64,000 nt of DNA from Mangrovimonas sp. ST2L15 (lineage in GTDB: Bacteria; Bacteroidota; Bacteroidia; Flavobacteriales; Flavobacteriaceae), in contig NZ_LBIQ01000030.1 in assembly GCF_001280515.1 (NCBI RefSeq), forward strand, positions 1,804,501 through 1,868,500. Direction: 5' to 3'. Below are positions 46,691 to 55,822 of the stretch, piece by piece (within the stretch, counting starts at the first letter, position 1; each line of letters starts with the position of its first letter). The notes beneath the pieces are model-generated. The model made no database searches and was not told where the DNA came from. It saw only the letters and a program-made list of their open reading frames with translations. The position numbers and the translations under genes are program-made.

Positions 46691-47236
46691 ATGAAAACCT
46701 TATCAATTACCTTATTTGCCATCTTTTTATCAAGTCATTTAATTATGGCTCAAAACGAACCTTTATTGACAGAAGTGAATGTGTCTAATTATGAACTTCC
46801 TGAAATAAAAAGATCTTCACGAACAAGTGTCTTACATGCCACTTATTTGAAAAAAACTAAAGAGATCAATATGTCCAAACACATACAAAATTTACGAAAG
46901 TATGTTTCCAATTACGATTATAGAAAAAATGAAAACTTTGATGTATTAAGTCAAACTTCAGAGGTAAAATTTCAGTCCGAGAAGGGGTATATTTTAGTGA
47001 CTTATGATGTAAATGGAAAAATTATAAAAACTGAAGAAGTTTTTAAGGATGTAAAAATTCCACTGCGGGTAAGACAAACAGTTTTTTATGTTTATCCTGG
47101 ATGGATTTTAACCAAAGTGAAGTATCATTCACAATATATGGAAAATCAACCCAATACAACTTTCTATAAAGTTGAAATTCAAAAAGGGGATGAGACTAAA
47201 AGTATTAAAGTAAATAGTAAAGGGGAGTTTCTTTAA
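46691..47236 (+). CDS. Hypothetical exported protein
   Basis: The 181-residue protein has a typical signal peptide (MKTLSITLFAIFLSSHLIMAQ). The mature part is basic and beta-rich with repeats of paired strands (SEKGYILVTYDVNGKIIKTEEVF, WILTKVKYHSQYME), suggesting a small beta-sandwich or PepSY-like fold. No family recognised with confidence. A GC-rich hairpin follows at 47255-47276. Confidence 0.6.
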   Translation: MKTLSITLFAIFLSSHLIMAQNEPLLTEVNVSNYELPEIKRSSRTSVLHATYLKKTKEINMSKHIQNLRKYVSNYDYRKNENFDVLSQTSEVKFQSEKGYILVTYDVNGKIIKTEEVFKDVKIPLRVRQTVFYVYPGWILTKVKYHSQYMENQPNTTFYKVEIQKGDETKSIKVNSKGEFL

Positions 47237-47254
47237 TCAATCAAAAAACGTTCG

Positions 47255-47276
47255 GAGCCTGCGACCTCGCAGGCTC
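47255..47276. terminator. GC-rich hairpin between two convergent genes
   Basis: GAGCCTGCG (47255-47263) and CGCAGGCTC (47268-47276) form a 9-base-pair stem with loop acct. On the minus strand a TTTTTT run follows 6 bases later, so it may end the Gfo/Idh transcript. Confidence 0.65.
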
Positions 47277-48257
47277 TCAATATTTTAAAGCAATCCTATC
47301 TCTTACTTGGTCTAGTAATGTTATTAACCTTTTACTGAATTCAAAATTCATAATCGGGCTTTCCTTGAATCCACCTCGTATTAGTTCATTCAAATGTTGT
47401 GCTTCAAAAGAGTAGCCAATGGTGTTATAACCAAAATCCAAGGTTTTCTCCTCACCATTTATTGGAGACATTGTCACGGTACAAGGTTCATGAAATCTAG
47501 AATTTAATTTTATTATTCCTGTTTCACAATGAAAGGTTGCTGTAGTTGGAGTATCTTCTAGCAAAGTACTTTTTAAAATGGCTTTCGTGCCATGTTGATA
47601 ACTGAAAGTCATGGTACAGCTGGAATCCACACCATTTTCAAAATAGGTTGCTTCTGCTACTATGTCTTTAGGAAAGCCTAGGGTGGATAAGGCTGCAAAT
47701 ATAGGGTAGATACCGATATCCAATAAACTACCACCTCCCAAATCTTTTTTAATGAGCCTAGAGGTTACATCATAATTAGCTTTAAAGCCAAAATCGGCCT
47801 CCAATTCCAACACTTCTCCAAAAGTCTTGTTTTCAATTTGCTGAATTACAAATTGAAAATGTGGAAGAAAATATGTCCACAGCGCCTCCATTAAGAGGGT
47901 GTTGTGATCCTTGGCAACTTGAATCATTTCAGTCACTTCCTCTAAATTCATTGCAAATGGCTTTTCACATAGAACAGCTTTTCCATGTTGGAGGCAAAGT
48001 ATCGAATTTTCTTTATGAAACACATGAGGAGTCGCTATATATACCGCATCGATTTCAGGATCATTAGCTAAGTCCTCGTAGCTTCCATATGTCTTTTGAG
48101 CACCAAATTTCTTTCCAAAATCAACTGCTTTGTCATGTGAGCGGGATGCTACTCCCAACAACTTCGTATTGGGGAGTGTAACCAAATCAGTGGCAAATTT
48201 ATGAGCAATTTTACCTAAACCGATAATTCCCCAATTGATTGTTTTATTTGATGTCAT
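47277..48257 (-). CDS. Gfo/Idh/MocA family oxidoreductase
   Basis: The 326-residue cytosolic oxidoreductase has the Rossmann motif GLGKIAHK (about 13-20), family signature CEKPFAMN (about 96-103) and GGSLLDIGIYPIFAAL (about 175-190). It resembles the trans-1,2-dihydrobenzene-1,2-diol/glucose-fructose oxidoreductase-like branch. It overlaps the symporter gene by 14 bases and closes the operon with PIG-L deacetylase, membrane peptide and symporter. It probably acts on the imported sugar. Substrate not known. Confidence 0.86.
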   Translation of the reverse strand: MTSNKTINWGIIGLGKIAHKFATDLVTLPNTKLLGVASRSHDKAVDFGKKFGAQKTYGSYEDLANDPEIDAVYIATPHVFHKENSILCLQHGKAVLCEKPFAMNLEEVTEMIQVAKDHNTLLMEALWTYFLPHFQFVIQQIENKTFGEVLELEADFGFKANYDVTSRLIKKDLGGGSLLDIGIYPIFAALSTLGFPKDIVAEATYFENGVDSSCTMTFSYQHGTKAILKSTLLEDTPTTATFHCETGIIKLNSRFHEPCTVTMSPINGEEKTLDFGYNTIGYSFEAQHLNELIRGGFKESPIMNFEFSKRLITLLDQVRDRIALKY

Positions 48258-49926
48258 TTTTTTGAGTTGTTTGTAAAATTAAGGCCAGAAGAATGACCAC
48301 CATACATCCAAATAGATTTAACCAAAGGTACGGCATCCAATCTAACCACCAAACAAGAATAACAATGATTTGGGTGATTATAGCTCCAATAAACACTGCT
48401 TTGGTTTTTACCATTTTAAAAAAGAAAGCCAATAAAAAGATACCTAGCACATTTCCGTAAAAAATGGAACCAATGATATTAACCAATTGAATCAAGTTTT
48501 CTGCTAGATTAGCAATACAAGCAACAATAATGGCCATAATTCCCCAGCCTAATGTCAACCATTTGGTAGCTTGGACATAGTGACCTTCATCTCGGTCGGG
48601 TGCATAACTACGCTTATAGATATCTAAGGCAGTAGTGGTGGCCAAAGCATTTATTTCACTCGCGGTACTGGACATAGCTGCAGATAATATTACAGCCAAT
48701 AATAATCCAATGAGACCCTTAGGTAAATTGTTTAGGATAAAATGAATAAAAACATAATCTTTATCATTGGTTTCAATGTTTACTAAGCGGTCAGCAGCAG
48801 CTTTTTCGATAAGGTCTTTAGCTGCATTTCGATTGGCTTCATCGGCAGCATTTGAGTCATGGATTTTTTGAATAAGAGTTGGGCTTTTGGTGACTACATA
48901 TTCTTGTATGGCTTGTTCCCTTTCGTTGAATATTTTAGCTTGATCTAATTCTAAAGCCTTATATTCCTCGGAATATTTTGAGTTTTCTATGGTGCTATTG
49001 GCCGCAGGATTAAAGTTGATTGGAGAAGGGTGGAACTGATAAAAAACAAATACCATGACACCTACTAACAATATAAAAAATTGCATTGGCACCTTTAAAA
49101 GACCATTAAATATTAATCCTAATTGCATCTCTCGCATGGATTTACCCGATAAGTATCGTTGCACTTGGCTTTGATCGGTTCCAAAATAGGAGAGAGCTAA
49201 AAATGTACCGCCAATAAGACCACTCCAAACTGTGTATCGGTTTTCAAAATCAAAGGAGAAATCCAATATGTTCATTTTATCACTTGCCCCTGCAATTTCT
49301 AATGCATTTGAAAAGGTAATATTTTCAGGTAAATAACTTAAAATGACAAAAAAGGCAATAAACATGCCTATAAAAATAATAGCCATTTGTTGTTTTTGGG
49401 TCACGCTAACGGCCTTGGTTCCGCCTGTTACAGTGTATACAATGACCAAAATACCTATAATGATATTTAGGTAGGTAAGATTCCATCCTAATACAGCAGA
49501 GAGTATGATCGCTGGAGCATAGATTGTAATTCCAGCTGCCAATCCGCGTTGTATTAAAAATAAAATGGCTGTAAGGCTTCTAGTTTTAACATCAAAACGG
49601 CTTTCCAAATATTCATAGGCCGTATAAACCTTTAATTTGTGATAAATGGGGATGAATACCATGCATATGATAACCATAGCAATGGGAAGGCCAAAATAGA
49701 ATTGAACGAAGCCCATTCCATCGTGAAAGGCTTGTCCCGGAGTAGATAAAAATGTAATGGCACTAGCTTGTGTAGCCATAACAGATAGACCGATGGTCCA
49801 CCATTGTGAGCTATTACCACCTCTCACATAATCTTGAACATTTTTACTTCCCTTGGTTTTTAAGCTGCCGTATATGACTATTGTCAAAAGCGTTCCAATG
49901 AGTATAATCCAATCAATTGTTTGCAT
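48244..49926 (-). CDS. Sodium:solute symporter (SSS family)
   Basis: The 560-residue protein has about 13 membrane helices and the SSS signatures (GGTKAVSVTQKQQMAIIFIGMFIA near 170-190, GTFLALSYFGTDQSQVQRYLSG near 230-255). A soluble loop of about 75 residues rich in E, K and N (about 305-385) sits between helices 8 and 9, as often in Bacteroidota SSS proteins. It imports a sugar, amino sugar or similar solute with Na+. It starts directly after the stop of the 35-residue membrane peptide gene (TAA-ATG). Confidence 0.92.
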   Translation of the reverse strand: MQTIDWIILIGTLLTIVIYGSLKTKGSKNVQDYVRGGNSSQWWTIGLSVMATQASAITFLSTPGQAFHDGMGFVQFYFGLPIAMVIICMVFIPIYHKLKVYTAYEYLESRFDVKTRSLTAILFLIQRGLAAGITIYAPAIILSAVLGWNLTYLNIIIGILVIVYTVTGGTKAVSVTQKQQMAIIFIGMFIAFFVILSYLPENITFSNALEIAGASDKMNILDFSFDFENRYTVWSGLIGGTFLALSYFGTDQSQVQRYLSGKSMREMQLGLIFNGLLKVPMQFFILLVGVMVFVFYQFHPSPINFNPAANSTIENSKYSEEYKALELDQAKIFNEREQAIQEYVVTKSPTLIQKIHDSNAADEANRNAAKDLIEKAAADRLVNIETNDKDYVFIHFILNNLPKGLIGLLLAVILSAAMSSTASEINALATTTALDIYKRSYAPDRDEGHYVQATKWLTLGWGIMAIIVACIANLAENLIQLVNIIGSIFYGNVLGIFLLAFFFKMVKTKAVFIGAIITQIIVILVWWLDWMPYLWLNLFGCMVVILLALILQTTQKNDIK

Positions 49927-50034
49927 TTAGAACGTTTTCATGATGATATAAAACAGGAGAATATAAATAGCGTTAGCCACCAAAACTATGGTGTAAAGAC
50001 TATTCCATCGATTATGCGATTTTTCCGGTTCCAT
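49927..50034 (-). CDS. Small single-pass membrane protein upstream of SSS symporter
   Basis: A short ORF of 35 residues fits exactly between the PIG-L and symporter genes: ATG at 50034, one base after the PIG-L stop, and TAA at 49929-49927, directly before the symporter ATG. It reads MEPEKSHNRWNSLYTIVLVA followed by a hydrophobic stretch ending IIMKTF, giving one membrane helix (about 14-31) with the charged N-terminus inside. Its tight placement suggests a small subunit or regulator of the symporter. This is inference from position and membrane prediction. Confidence 0.75.
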   Translation of the reverse strand: MEPEKSHNRWNSLYTIVLVANAIYILLFYIIMKTF

Positions 50035-50035
50035 A

Positions 50036-52558
50036 TTAATCATTTAAGGAGGTTTGCTTTTGTATGTTCGTTTTTCCTATTGATAGCATGTTGGCAAACA
50101 ATCTATAGGCACCAGAAACACCAGCCGGAAATTCACGGAAAAAGCTCAGCCCAGTGTAGATATAATAACCTTGACCATATTTGGCAACTAATAAGCTTCC
50201 TTTCTTTTTAGATTCTCCTTTATCATGCATTTCAAGAATGGGGGTAAATTCTTTGTCCCAAGAATCTGGAAAATAAAGACCGCGTTCTTGCGTCCAGCCC
50301 TCAAAATCTTTTTCCGAAATTTTATTAGGGTAATTTAAAAGCGCATGTTCCTTATCAATAAAAGATACTTTGGCATTTTCATCGGTAACTCGATCTCTTG
50401 ATAAGTGAATGGAGAACGGTGCTATGTTATCGGTCACCAAACGATGGCTGGTATTGTATTGTACAATCATATTACCTCCGTTTGAAACAAAATCAAATAA
50501 TATATCTTGTTTATATTTCAGGTTTTCGATGGTATTGTAGGCTCTTACACCAACAACGATGGCGTCAAATCGGTGTAATGTTTCTTCTGTAATATCTTCT
50601 GGACTGATGGTAATGACTTCGTATCCAATTTGTCTTAGACTTTCAGGAACTATATCCCCGGCACCTTCAATGTATCCTATATTTTGTCCCATTTTTTGAA
50701 TGTTCAACCTTACGACTTTAGTTTCACTGGGTAATAGCACCGTTTGATACGGAATGTGTTCATAATCGATTTCAATCAATTCCTTAGTATAGGTGTGGTC
50801 TCCTACTTTAATGATAGGAGTCATTAATCCCTCACTTTCATTTTTTGGTGGGATAACTTTAAAGAAAATGGTTTTGGACTCCCCTTTGTAGTCAATGTGA
50901 ACGTTTTGGCTTTCTGGATAAATATTCCAGTCCCTTGGATGGGCTATAGTAACAGAAGCTTCCAAATTATTCTTCCCAGAAGTTACTGTAACAGGTATTT
51001 CCATCTCCTGGTCTGTATTAAAGATAAGCACCTTTTCATCAATTTTTGCTGCTGCTTCAGGTACAATTTCAAAAGGCTTATAAACTTCTCCTTTAACGGG
51101 GTCATTCATTTTATAAACGACGGCTTTTTGAAATGAGATAGCCGTGTTTTCGATTTCTAAATCAAAGGATACGTTGAATTTCCTTGGAGTCTCTGGCTTC
51201 CCAATTAAATCAGGATTTTCCACATTATACATTCCCAAACTCCCTTTTTTAGTGAGCCAATAAGGAGTGGTAGGTTGTTGATTTGTGCCAATTGCCAAAG
51301 ATTCTTTATACTCTAGTTTTTCGTTGTTCTGTAAGGAAACATTTTTTGAAACTTTATGATTGTTAGTTTCATAGGCGACCAATTTTATGGGTTCATTACT
51401 TCTATTGATAATTTCAATATTGAGTTGAACTGTTTCCCCTGCTGTTGCATGTTGGTCACTTGAAACAGCCTCTAGATAAAGACCAGAACAAGCAGCAATG
51501 ATATCTTTGATCTCTGCAGTTTTAAGTGTTTTCCAATGGGCGTCTTCCAACTTTTGGATAAGCTTGTAAGCTTCCAATAATTGTGGTATAGAAGCAGACG
51601 GGTTAGTGAAATCAAAATTTCTTTCCACTTCTTCTAAAATATCACCGATGACTTCGCCTCCTTTTACGCGACTCCAAGTCGTGTTGATGCCCTCGAAGAT
51701 ATCACCATTTTTAGGCATGTCACCTTTAATGAGTTCTACATATTCCATTTGACTTCCACGGGTGCCAGTATTTCCAAAACCTTGAGATTTATGTTGGCTT
51801 CTGCTTAAAGAAGCTATCTCAGAATTGCTTAAACCGAGAGTAGGATAGTAGGTGCCAATATCAAATCCCATCATGCCTGACTTATCAGCTTTTTCAAATT
51901 TCTCCTCACTGCCATAGAACCACCAAGAAGTGTTGAAAAATAGGCGCTTTGGTTGCCAAACCGAAGTCGCTTCCAACTGGTCTGGAAATTGACTTTGATT
52001 ATTGGTAAGATCAAAAGCTTCTACGCTCAACATGGCAGAACTTGTATGATGACCGTGGGTGCTTCCGGGCGAACGATGGTCAAATCTATTGATAATGATG
52101 TCTGGTTTAAATTGTCTAATGGCTAAAACCACGTCATTTAAAACATCCTTTTTATTCCAAATGGCCAACGTTTCATCAGGGTGTTTGGAGTAACCAAAGT
52201 CATTGGCTCTTGAAAAGAACTGTTCACCTCCATCAATTTCTCTGGCCGTAAGTAATTCTTGGGTTCTAATGACACCCAATAGTTCTCTTATTTCTGGTCC
52301 AATCAAGTTTTGTCCTCCATCCCCTCGAGTTAGGGAAAGATAGGCAGTTCGCGCATGCACTTCATTAGCAAAATAAGAGATTAATCTGGTATTTTCATCA
52401 TCAGGATGTGCTGCGACATATAATACAGATCCTAAAAAATTTAGTTTTTTAATAGAATTATAAATTTCTGATGCATTGGGCTTCGAAGGTTTTTGAGCAA
52501 ATGTCAATCCACAGATAAATAATGCCAAAAAGGATGAGACGAGTTGTTTTCTTGTCAT
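50036..52558 (-). CDS. PIG-L family N-acetylglucosamine deacetylase-like protein
   Basis: The 840-residue protein has a signal peptide (MTRKQLVSSFLALFICGLTFA) and an N-terminal PIG-L/LmbE domain with the zinc motif AHPDDE (50-55) and HGHH (168-171). These deacetylases act on GlcNAc-type groups and need zinc. Long beta-sandwich domains follow (about 380-620), and the C-terminus has a ThuA/glutamine-amidotransferase-like fold (about 640-830: VVGVRAYNTIENL, VSNGGNMIVQYNTS). It is exported and is the first gene of the operon with peptide, symporter and Gfo/Idh oxidoreductase. It may release an amino sugar taken up by the symporter. Confidence 0.88.
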   Translation of the reverse strand: MTRKQLVSSFLALFICGLTFAQKPSKPNASEIYNSIKKLNFLGSVLYVAAHPDDENTRLISYFANEVHARTAYLSLTRGDGGQNLIGPEIRELLGVIRTQELLTAREIDGGEQFFSRANDFGYSKHPDETLAIWNKKDVLNDVVLAIRQFKPDIIINRFDHRSPGSTHGHHTSSAMLSVEAFDLTNNQSQFPDQLEATSVWQPKRLFFNTSWWFYGSEEKFEKADKSGMMGFDIGTYYPTLGLSNSEIASLSRSQHKSQGFGNTGTRGSQMEYVELIKGDMPKNGDIFEGINTTWSRVKGGEVIGDILEEVERNFDFTNPSASIPQLLEAYKLIQKLEDAHWKTLKTAEIKDIIAACSGLYLEAVSSDQHATAGETVQLNIEIINRSNEPIKLVAYETNNHKVSKNVSLQNNEKLEYKESLAIGTNQQPTTPYWLTKKGSLGMYNVENPDLIGKPETPRKFNVSFDLEIENTAISFQKAVVYKMNDPVKGEVYKPFEIVPEAAAKIDEKVLIFNTDQEMEIPVTVTSGKNNLEASVTIAHPRDWNIYPESQNVHIDYKGESKTIFFKVIPPKNESEGLMTPIIKVGDHTYTKELIEIDYEHIPYQTVLLPSETKVVRLNIQKMGQNIGYIEGAGDIVPESLRQIGYEVITISPEDITEETLHRFDAIVVGVRAYNTIENLKYKQDILFDFVSNGGNMIVQYNTSHRLVTDNIAPFSIHLSRDRVTDENAKVSFIDKEHALLNYPNKISEKDFEGWTQERGLYFPDSWDKEFTPILEMHDKGESKKKGSLLVAKYGQGYYIYTGLSFFREFPAGVSGAYRLFANMLSIGKTNIQKQTSLND

Positions 52559-52630
52559 GTTTTTTTAGTTAGGGAGGGCTAAAGATAAAAAGAATACCAA
52601 GTAACGGCAGGGATTTAAAGTTTCTTTAAC

Positions 52631-53704
52631 TTAAAGCCATTTCTTACGTTTGAAATAGAGTAACATGCCTATAAATATGGCAATCATAACGGCCCAAACA
52701 CCATAATAGGCATATTTGTAATGAAGTTCTGGCATGTGGTCAAAGTTCATTCCGTAAATGCCCGCAATAAAGGTTAGCGGTATAAAAATGGTAGCGATAA
52801 TGGTTAGGACTTTCATGACTTCATTCATCTTATTGCTAATGGTAGTCATATACATATCCATTAAACTCCAGATCATTTCACGGTAAATATCAACGGTATC
52901 AGATAATTGAATGATGTGGTCATAAATATCCCTGTAGAATTGCATGATTCTTTTGTGGATTAATTTATGATCTGTTTTTTCGATGCGGTTGATAATCTCC
53001 CTCAAAGGGAAAATGGCGCGTCTCACCTTTAAAAGTTCCTTCTTTAAATCCAAGACTGTGCGGCTCATGGATTCATCTGCATCGCCTTCAAATAAAGTGC
53101 CTTCAAGATCTTCAATCTTGTTGCCTAAGGTTTCAGCTACCACATAGTAGTGATCAACAATGGCATCTATAAGCGCATAAAGGAGGTAATCTGATTGCAT
53201 ACCGCGTATTCTACCTTTTCCATGCCTGATGCGTTCCCTAACGTTATCAAATACATCACCTTCAGCTTCCTGGAAGGAAAGCACATAATTATCTCCTAAA
53301 ACAAAACTGACCTGTTCAATGATAATATTTTCATCCTTATCATAGTGAAGCATTTTTAGGGAAATAAAGATGTAGTTTTCATATTCATCTATCTTAGGTC
53401 TTTGGTTTATATGAACAATGTCCTCTAAAATTAAAGGATGTAGCTCATAATGGGACCCGAGTTTTTCAATTTGATCCACATGATTTAAACCATTGAAGTT
53501 TATCCATGTGATGGAATCAGTTGCCTTAAATTCATAAGCTTCCTCTACGTTTAGAAGCTCTTTTTCAACAGCAAACTCGGAATTGTAGTCAAAAACATCA
53601 ATGAATAATTTTTCTTTGGACTTATCACCTGTGTAGACTATGGTTCCTGGTGCTTGTCCAATATGTTTTTTATAGCGTGAAGTTCTGTTTTTTTTCTTGG
53701 CCAT
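52631..53704 (-). CDS. corA: Magnesium/cobalt transporter CorA
   Basis: I use ATG 53704 (MAKKKNRTSRYKK); a TTG seven codons upstream is less likely. The 357-residue protein has a long cytoplasmic domain (about 1-290, with coiled-coil helices) and two C-terminal membrane helices; the first ends with the CorA signature YGMNF near 320. It imports Mg2+ passively as a pentamer. It lies 24 bases after the short MscS gene in the operon from DUF2520. Confidence 0.95.
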   Translation of the reverse strand: MAKKKNRTSRYKKHIGQAPGTIVYTGDKSKEKLFIDVFDYNSEFAVEKELLNVEEAYEFKATDSITWINFNGLNHVDQIEKLGSHYELHPLILEDIVHINQRPKIDEYENYIFISLKMLHYDKDENIIIEQVSFVLGDNYVLSFQEAEGDVFDNVRERIRHGKGRIRGMQSDYLLYALIDAIVDHYYVVAETLGNKIEDLEGTLFEGDADESMSRTVLDLKKELLKVRRAIFPLREIINRIEKTDHKLIHKRIMQFYRDIYDHIIQLSDTVDIYREMIWSLMDMYMTTISNKMNEVMKVLTIIATIFIPLTFIAGIYGMNFDHMPELHYKYAYYGVWAVMIAIFIGMLLYFKRKKWL

Positions 53705-53728
53705 ATGTTTTATAAAAATAAACAAAAA

Positions 53729-54259
53729 TTATAAAGCATCATGGCCATCATCAATTGCATCTTTTTTTAATAGGGTAACGGGTTTTTGAAGAATTAAATT
53801 ATTGGGATAGGTGACAAGGTCGCCATTATCAAGACGCAGATGTAATTGAAACGCCCTGATATCTTCAATGATGGCCTCTATTGGGAAATCTTTATCATGT
53901 ATTTGAATTTTATCTCCCACTTTGTAAGGAAACGAGAAAAACATGATGATTCCAGAGGTGATGTTACTTAGTATGGACCAAATTGCAAAGAGTGCAATTC
54001 CAATTACTGCAAAAACGGAAGAAAAGATAAGAGCTAAGTCCTTAAATTCTGTTCCAAAAATAAAAGCAGCAACAAGAATTCCTATAAGAATGAAGTTAAC
54101 AGTGATGTACCTGATTATTAAATGAATTCTAGCTTCATTAATACCAGTTTTTCGCCCTAGTTTTGCAACTGAAAGCACGGATATTTTCCTCAAAATGAGT
54201 AATGTAATGACTAAAATTAGTAGTCTTAATAGCTCTGTTTTTATATCTTCAAAAATCAT
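53729..54259 (-). CDS. Short MscS-like mechanosensitive channel
   Basis: The 176-residue protein has three hydrophobic segments (about 8-30, 48-70 and 75-105) and then the MscS beta domain (SFPYKVGDKIQIHDKDFPIEAIIEDI, about 108-135), but lacks the C-terminal alpha/beta domain that closes the cytoplasmic cage in full-length MscS. It may be a small natural variant rather than a broken gene; the frame is intact and the tail ends with a normal stop. It lies in the DUF2520-CorA operon. Confidence 0.8.
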   Translation of the reverse strand: MIFEDIKTELLRLLILVITLLILRKISVLSVAKLGRKTGINEARIHLIIRYITVNFILIGILVAAFIFGTEFKDLALIFSSVFAVIGIALFAIWSILSNITSGIIMFFSFPYKVGDKIQIHDKDFPIEAIIEDIRAFQLHLRLDNGDLVTYPNNLILQKPVTLLKKDAIDDGHDAL

Positions 54260-54313
54260 TTAAAAAATGGTATGGTAGTACAAAGATATTGACAAAATCA
54301 AAGGAAGTGACGG

Positions 54314-54898
54314 TTACACCAAACTATTTAATGTTTGATACACCAAATGGGTGGGTAGGCCAACCACATTGAAATAGGATCCTTCAATACCTACAATTCC
54401 TATTTGGCCAATCCATTCTTGAATCCCATAAGCACCTGCCTTATCAAAAGGTTTACATGTTTCAATGTAATAATTTATTTCTGCTTCAGACAATTCCTTG
54501 AAAGTTACCTTTGTAGTTGCATTGACCGTTTTTTGAATAGATTTGGTTGTAAAGCATACAGAGGTTATTACCTCATGGGTTTGATTGCTTAAAGATTGAA
54601 TCATCTTGAATGCGTCTTCTTGGTTTTGAGGTTTTCCAAGGGCTTCTCCATGATGCCAAACAATGGTGTCGCTAGTTACCAGAATGTCTTTTTCCTGCAA
54701 TTCATCTTTATATGGAAGCGCTTTTAACTGAGCCAAATAATCACTAATTTCAAAATGGGATAGACGTGAAGGATAATCTTCCTCAATAGGTTTTAGCCTA
54801 ATTTCAAAATCTAATCCTAATTCCTTGAAAAACTGTTGTCTTCTGGGAGAACCAGAGGCAAGAATCAAATGGTGATTTTTTAATTTAGAATGAAGCAT
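54314..54898 (-). CDS. maf: Maf-family nucleotide pyrophosphatase
   Basis: This house-cleaning enzyme hydrolyses dTTP/UTP or related modified nucleotides and affects septum formation. The 194 residues have LILASGSPRRQQFFKELGLDF (about 12-32), the E-D-Y-P-S-R block, TSDTIVWHHGEALGKPQN (about 74-91) and a C-terminal GAYGIQEWIGQIGIVGIEGSYFNVVGLP. It shares its first base with the last base of the prenyltransferase stop, so translation is coupled. Confidence 0.93.
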   Translation of the reverse strand: MLHSKLKNHHLILASGSPRRQQFFKELGLDFEIRLKPIEEDYPSRLSHFEISDYLAQLKALPYKDELQEKDILVTSDTIVWHHGEALGKPQNQEDAFKMIQSLSNQTHEVITSVCFTTKSIQKTVNATTKVTFKELSEAEINYYIETCKPFDKAGAYGIQEWIGQIGIVGIEGSYFNVVGLPTHLVYQTLNSLV

Positions 54899-55812
54899 TA
54901 ATGAGGTAAAATAAATTTATAAAGCAACAAAGACAAAATACCAAACAGCATGACTAATTTCAATACCATGCTAATATGATGAAATTGTTTTTTGGTTTCA
55001 GCATTAAATAATTTGATGGATACGTAAATCATCGGTGCTATTAAAAACATCAAAAAGTAACCTGCGGCTAATTGTTGGTGGTATAAATAAGTGACCGTAT
55101 AGTAAACTATGGCTGCAAGTGGAATAAACGAAAAAAGAAATGCGATTTTAGCAGCACGCTCCCTTCCAAATACAATGGGGAGCGACTGAATTCCTTCCTT
55201 ATAGTCTCCATCTACATCTTCTATATCTTTAACAATTTCACGCAGAAAATTGATCATGAAAGCAAAAACCGAATAGTCAAATAAAATTTTGAAAAAGGTA
55301 AATTGAGTGGACTGATTCATCTTGGTAATAGCAGGTAATAATTCGAACAGCCCAACAAGGAGAATGGTAAATGCAACCAAGACCGATACAACTAAATTTC
55401 CAACTAATAGCATTTGTTTTAGAAATGAAGAGTAAATGTACAATAGAATGGAAATGATGGCGAAAATAGAGAAAAATGGTCCTTTATTAATGGCCATGGC
55501 TAAATAGAAACCAATGCACACACCTATAATGTTTAAGGCAAAAAATAGGTTGTATGCCGTTTTTTCTGAAATAGCTTTACCCACGATTACTTTTTCGGGC
55601 TTATTGATTCGGTCAATTTCAATATCATGGATATCATTGATAATATTCCCAGCTGCCGCAAGACATACACTGGATAGAACCAATAGGAAAAATTCAAAAT
55701 TTGAAAGTGTTGTGGTTGACGCAAAAGGTTCTAATAAGGCATATTTAATCAATACCTGGGTTAAGGCAATCAACAACAGATTTTTCCATCGAATCAATTT
55801 TAAAATACTCAT
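54898..55812 (-). CDS. UbiA-family prenyltransferase (geranylgeranylglycerol-phosphate GGTase-like)
   Basis: The 304-residue membrane protein has about 8-9 helices and the two Asp-rich UbiA motifs: NIINDIHDIEIDRINKPEKV (about 57-76) and a second DVDGDYKEG block (about 195-207). It transfers a polyprenyl group; the sequence resembles the archaeal DGGGP synthase-like branch, which in Bacteroidota has been linked to prenylglycerol phosphates. The acceptor is not certain. Position in the operon with Maf and the KdsC-like gene gives no clear pathway. Confidence 0.85.
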   Translation of the reverse strand: MSILKLIRWKNLLLIALTQVLIKYALLEPFASTTTLSNFEFFLLVLSSVCLAAAGNIINDIHDIEIDRINKPEKVIVGKAISEKTAYNLFFALNIIGVCIGFYLAMAINKGPFFSIFAIISILLYIYSSFLKQMLLVGNLVVSVLVAFTILLVGLFELLPAITKMNQSTQFTFFKILFDYSVFAFMINFLREIVKDIEDVDGDYKEGIQSLPIVFGRERAAKIAFLFSFIPLAAIVYYTVTYLYHQQLAAGYFLMFLIAPMIYVSIKLFNAETKKQFHHISMVLKLVMLFGILSLLLYKFILPH

Positions 55813-55822
55813 TCAGTAAAAA

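Noticed and set aside
49921-50211. 96-codon plus-strand ORF opposite the PIG-L 3' end and the membrane peptide
   Set aside because: It is antisense to two well-supported genes and shows no family or signal. The minus-strand reading (PIG-L end, 35-residue peptide, symporter) explains the DNA.
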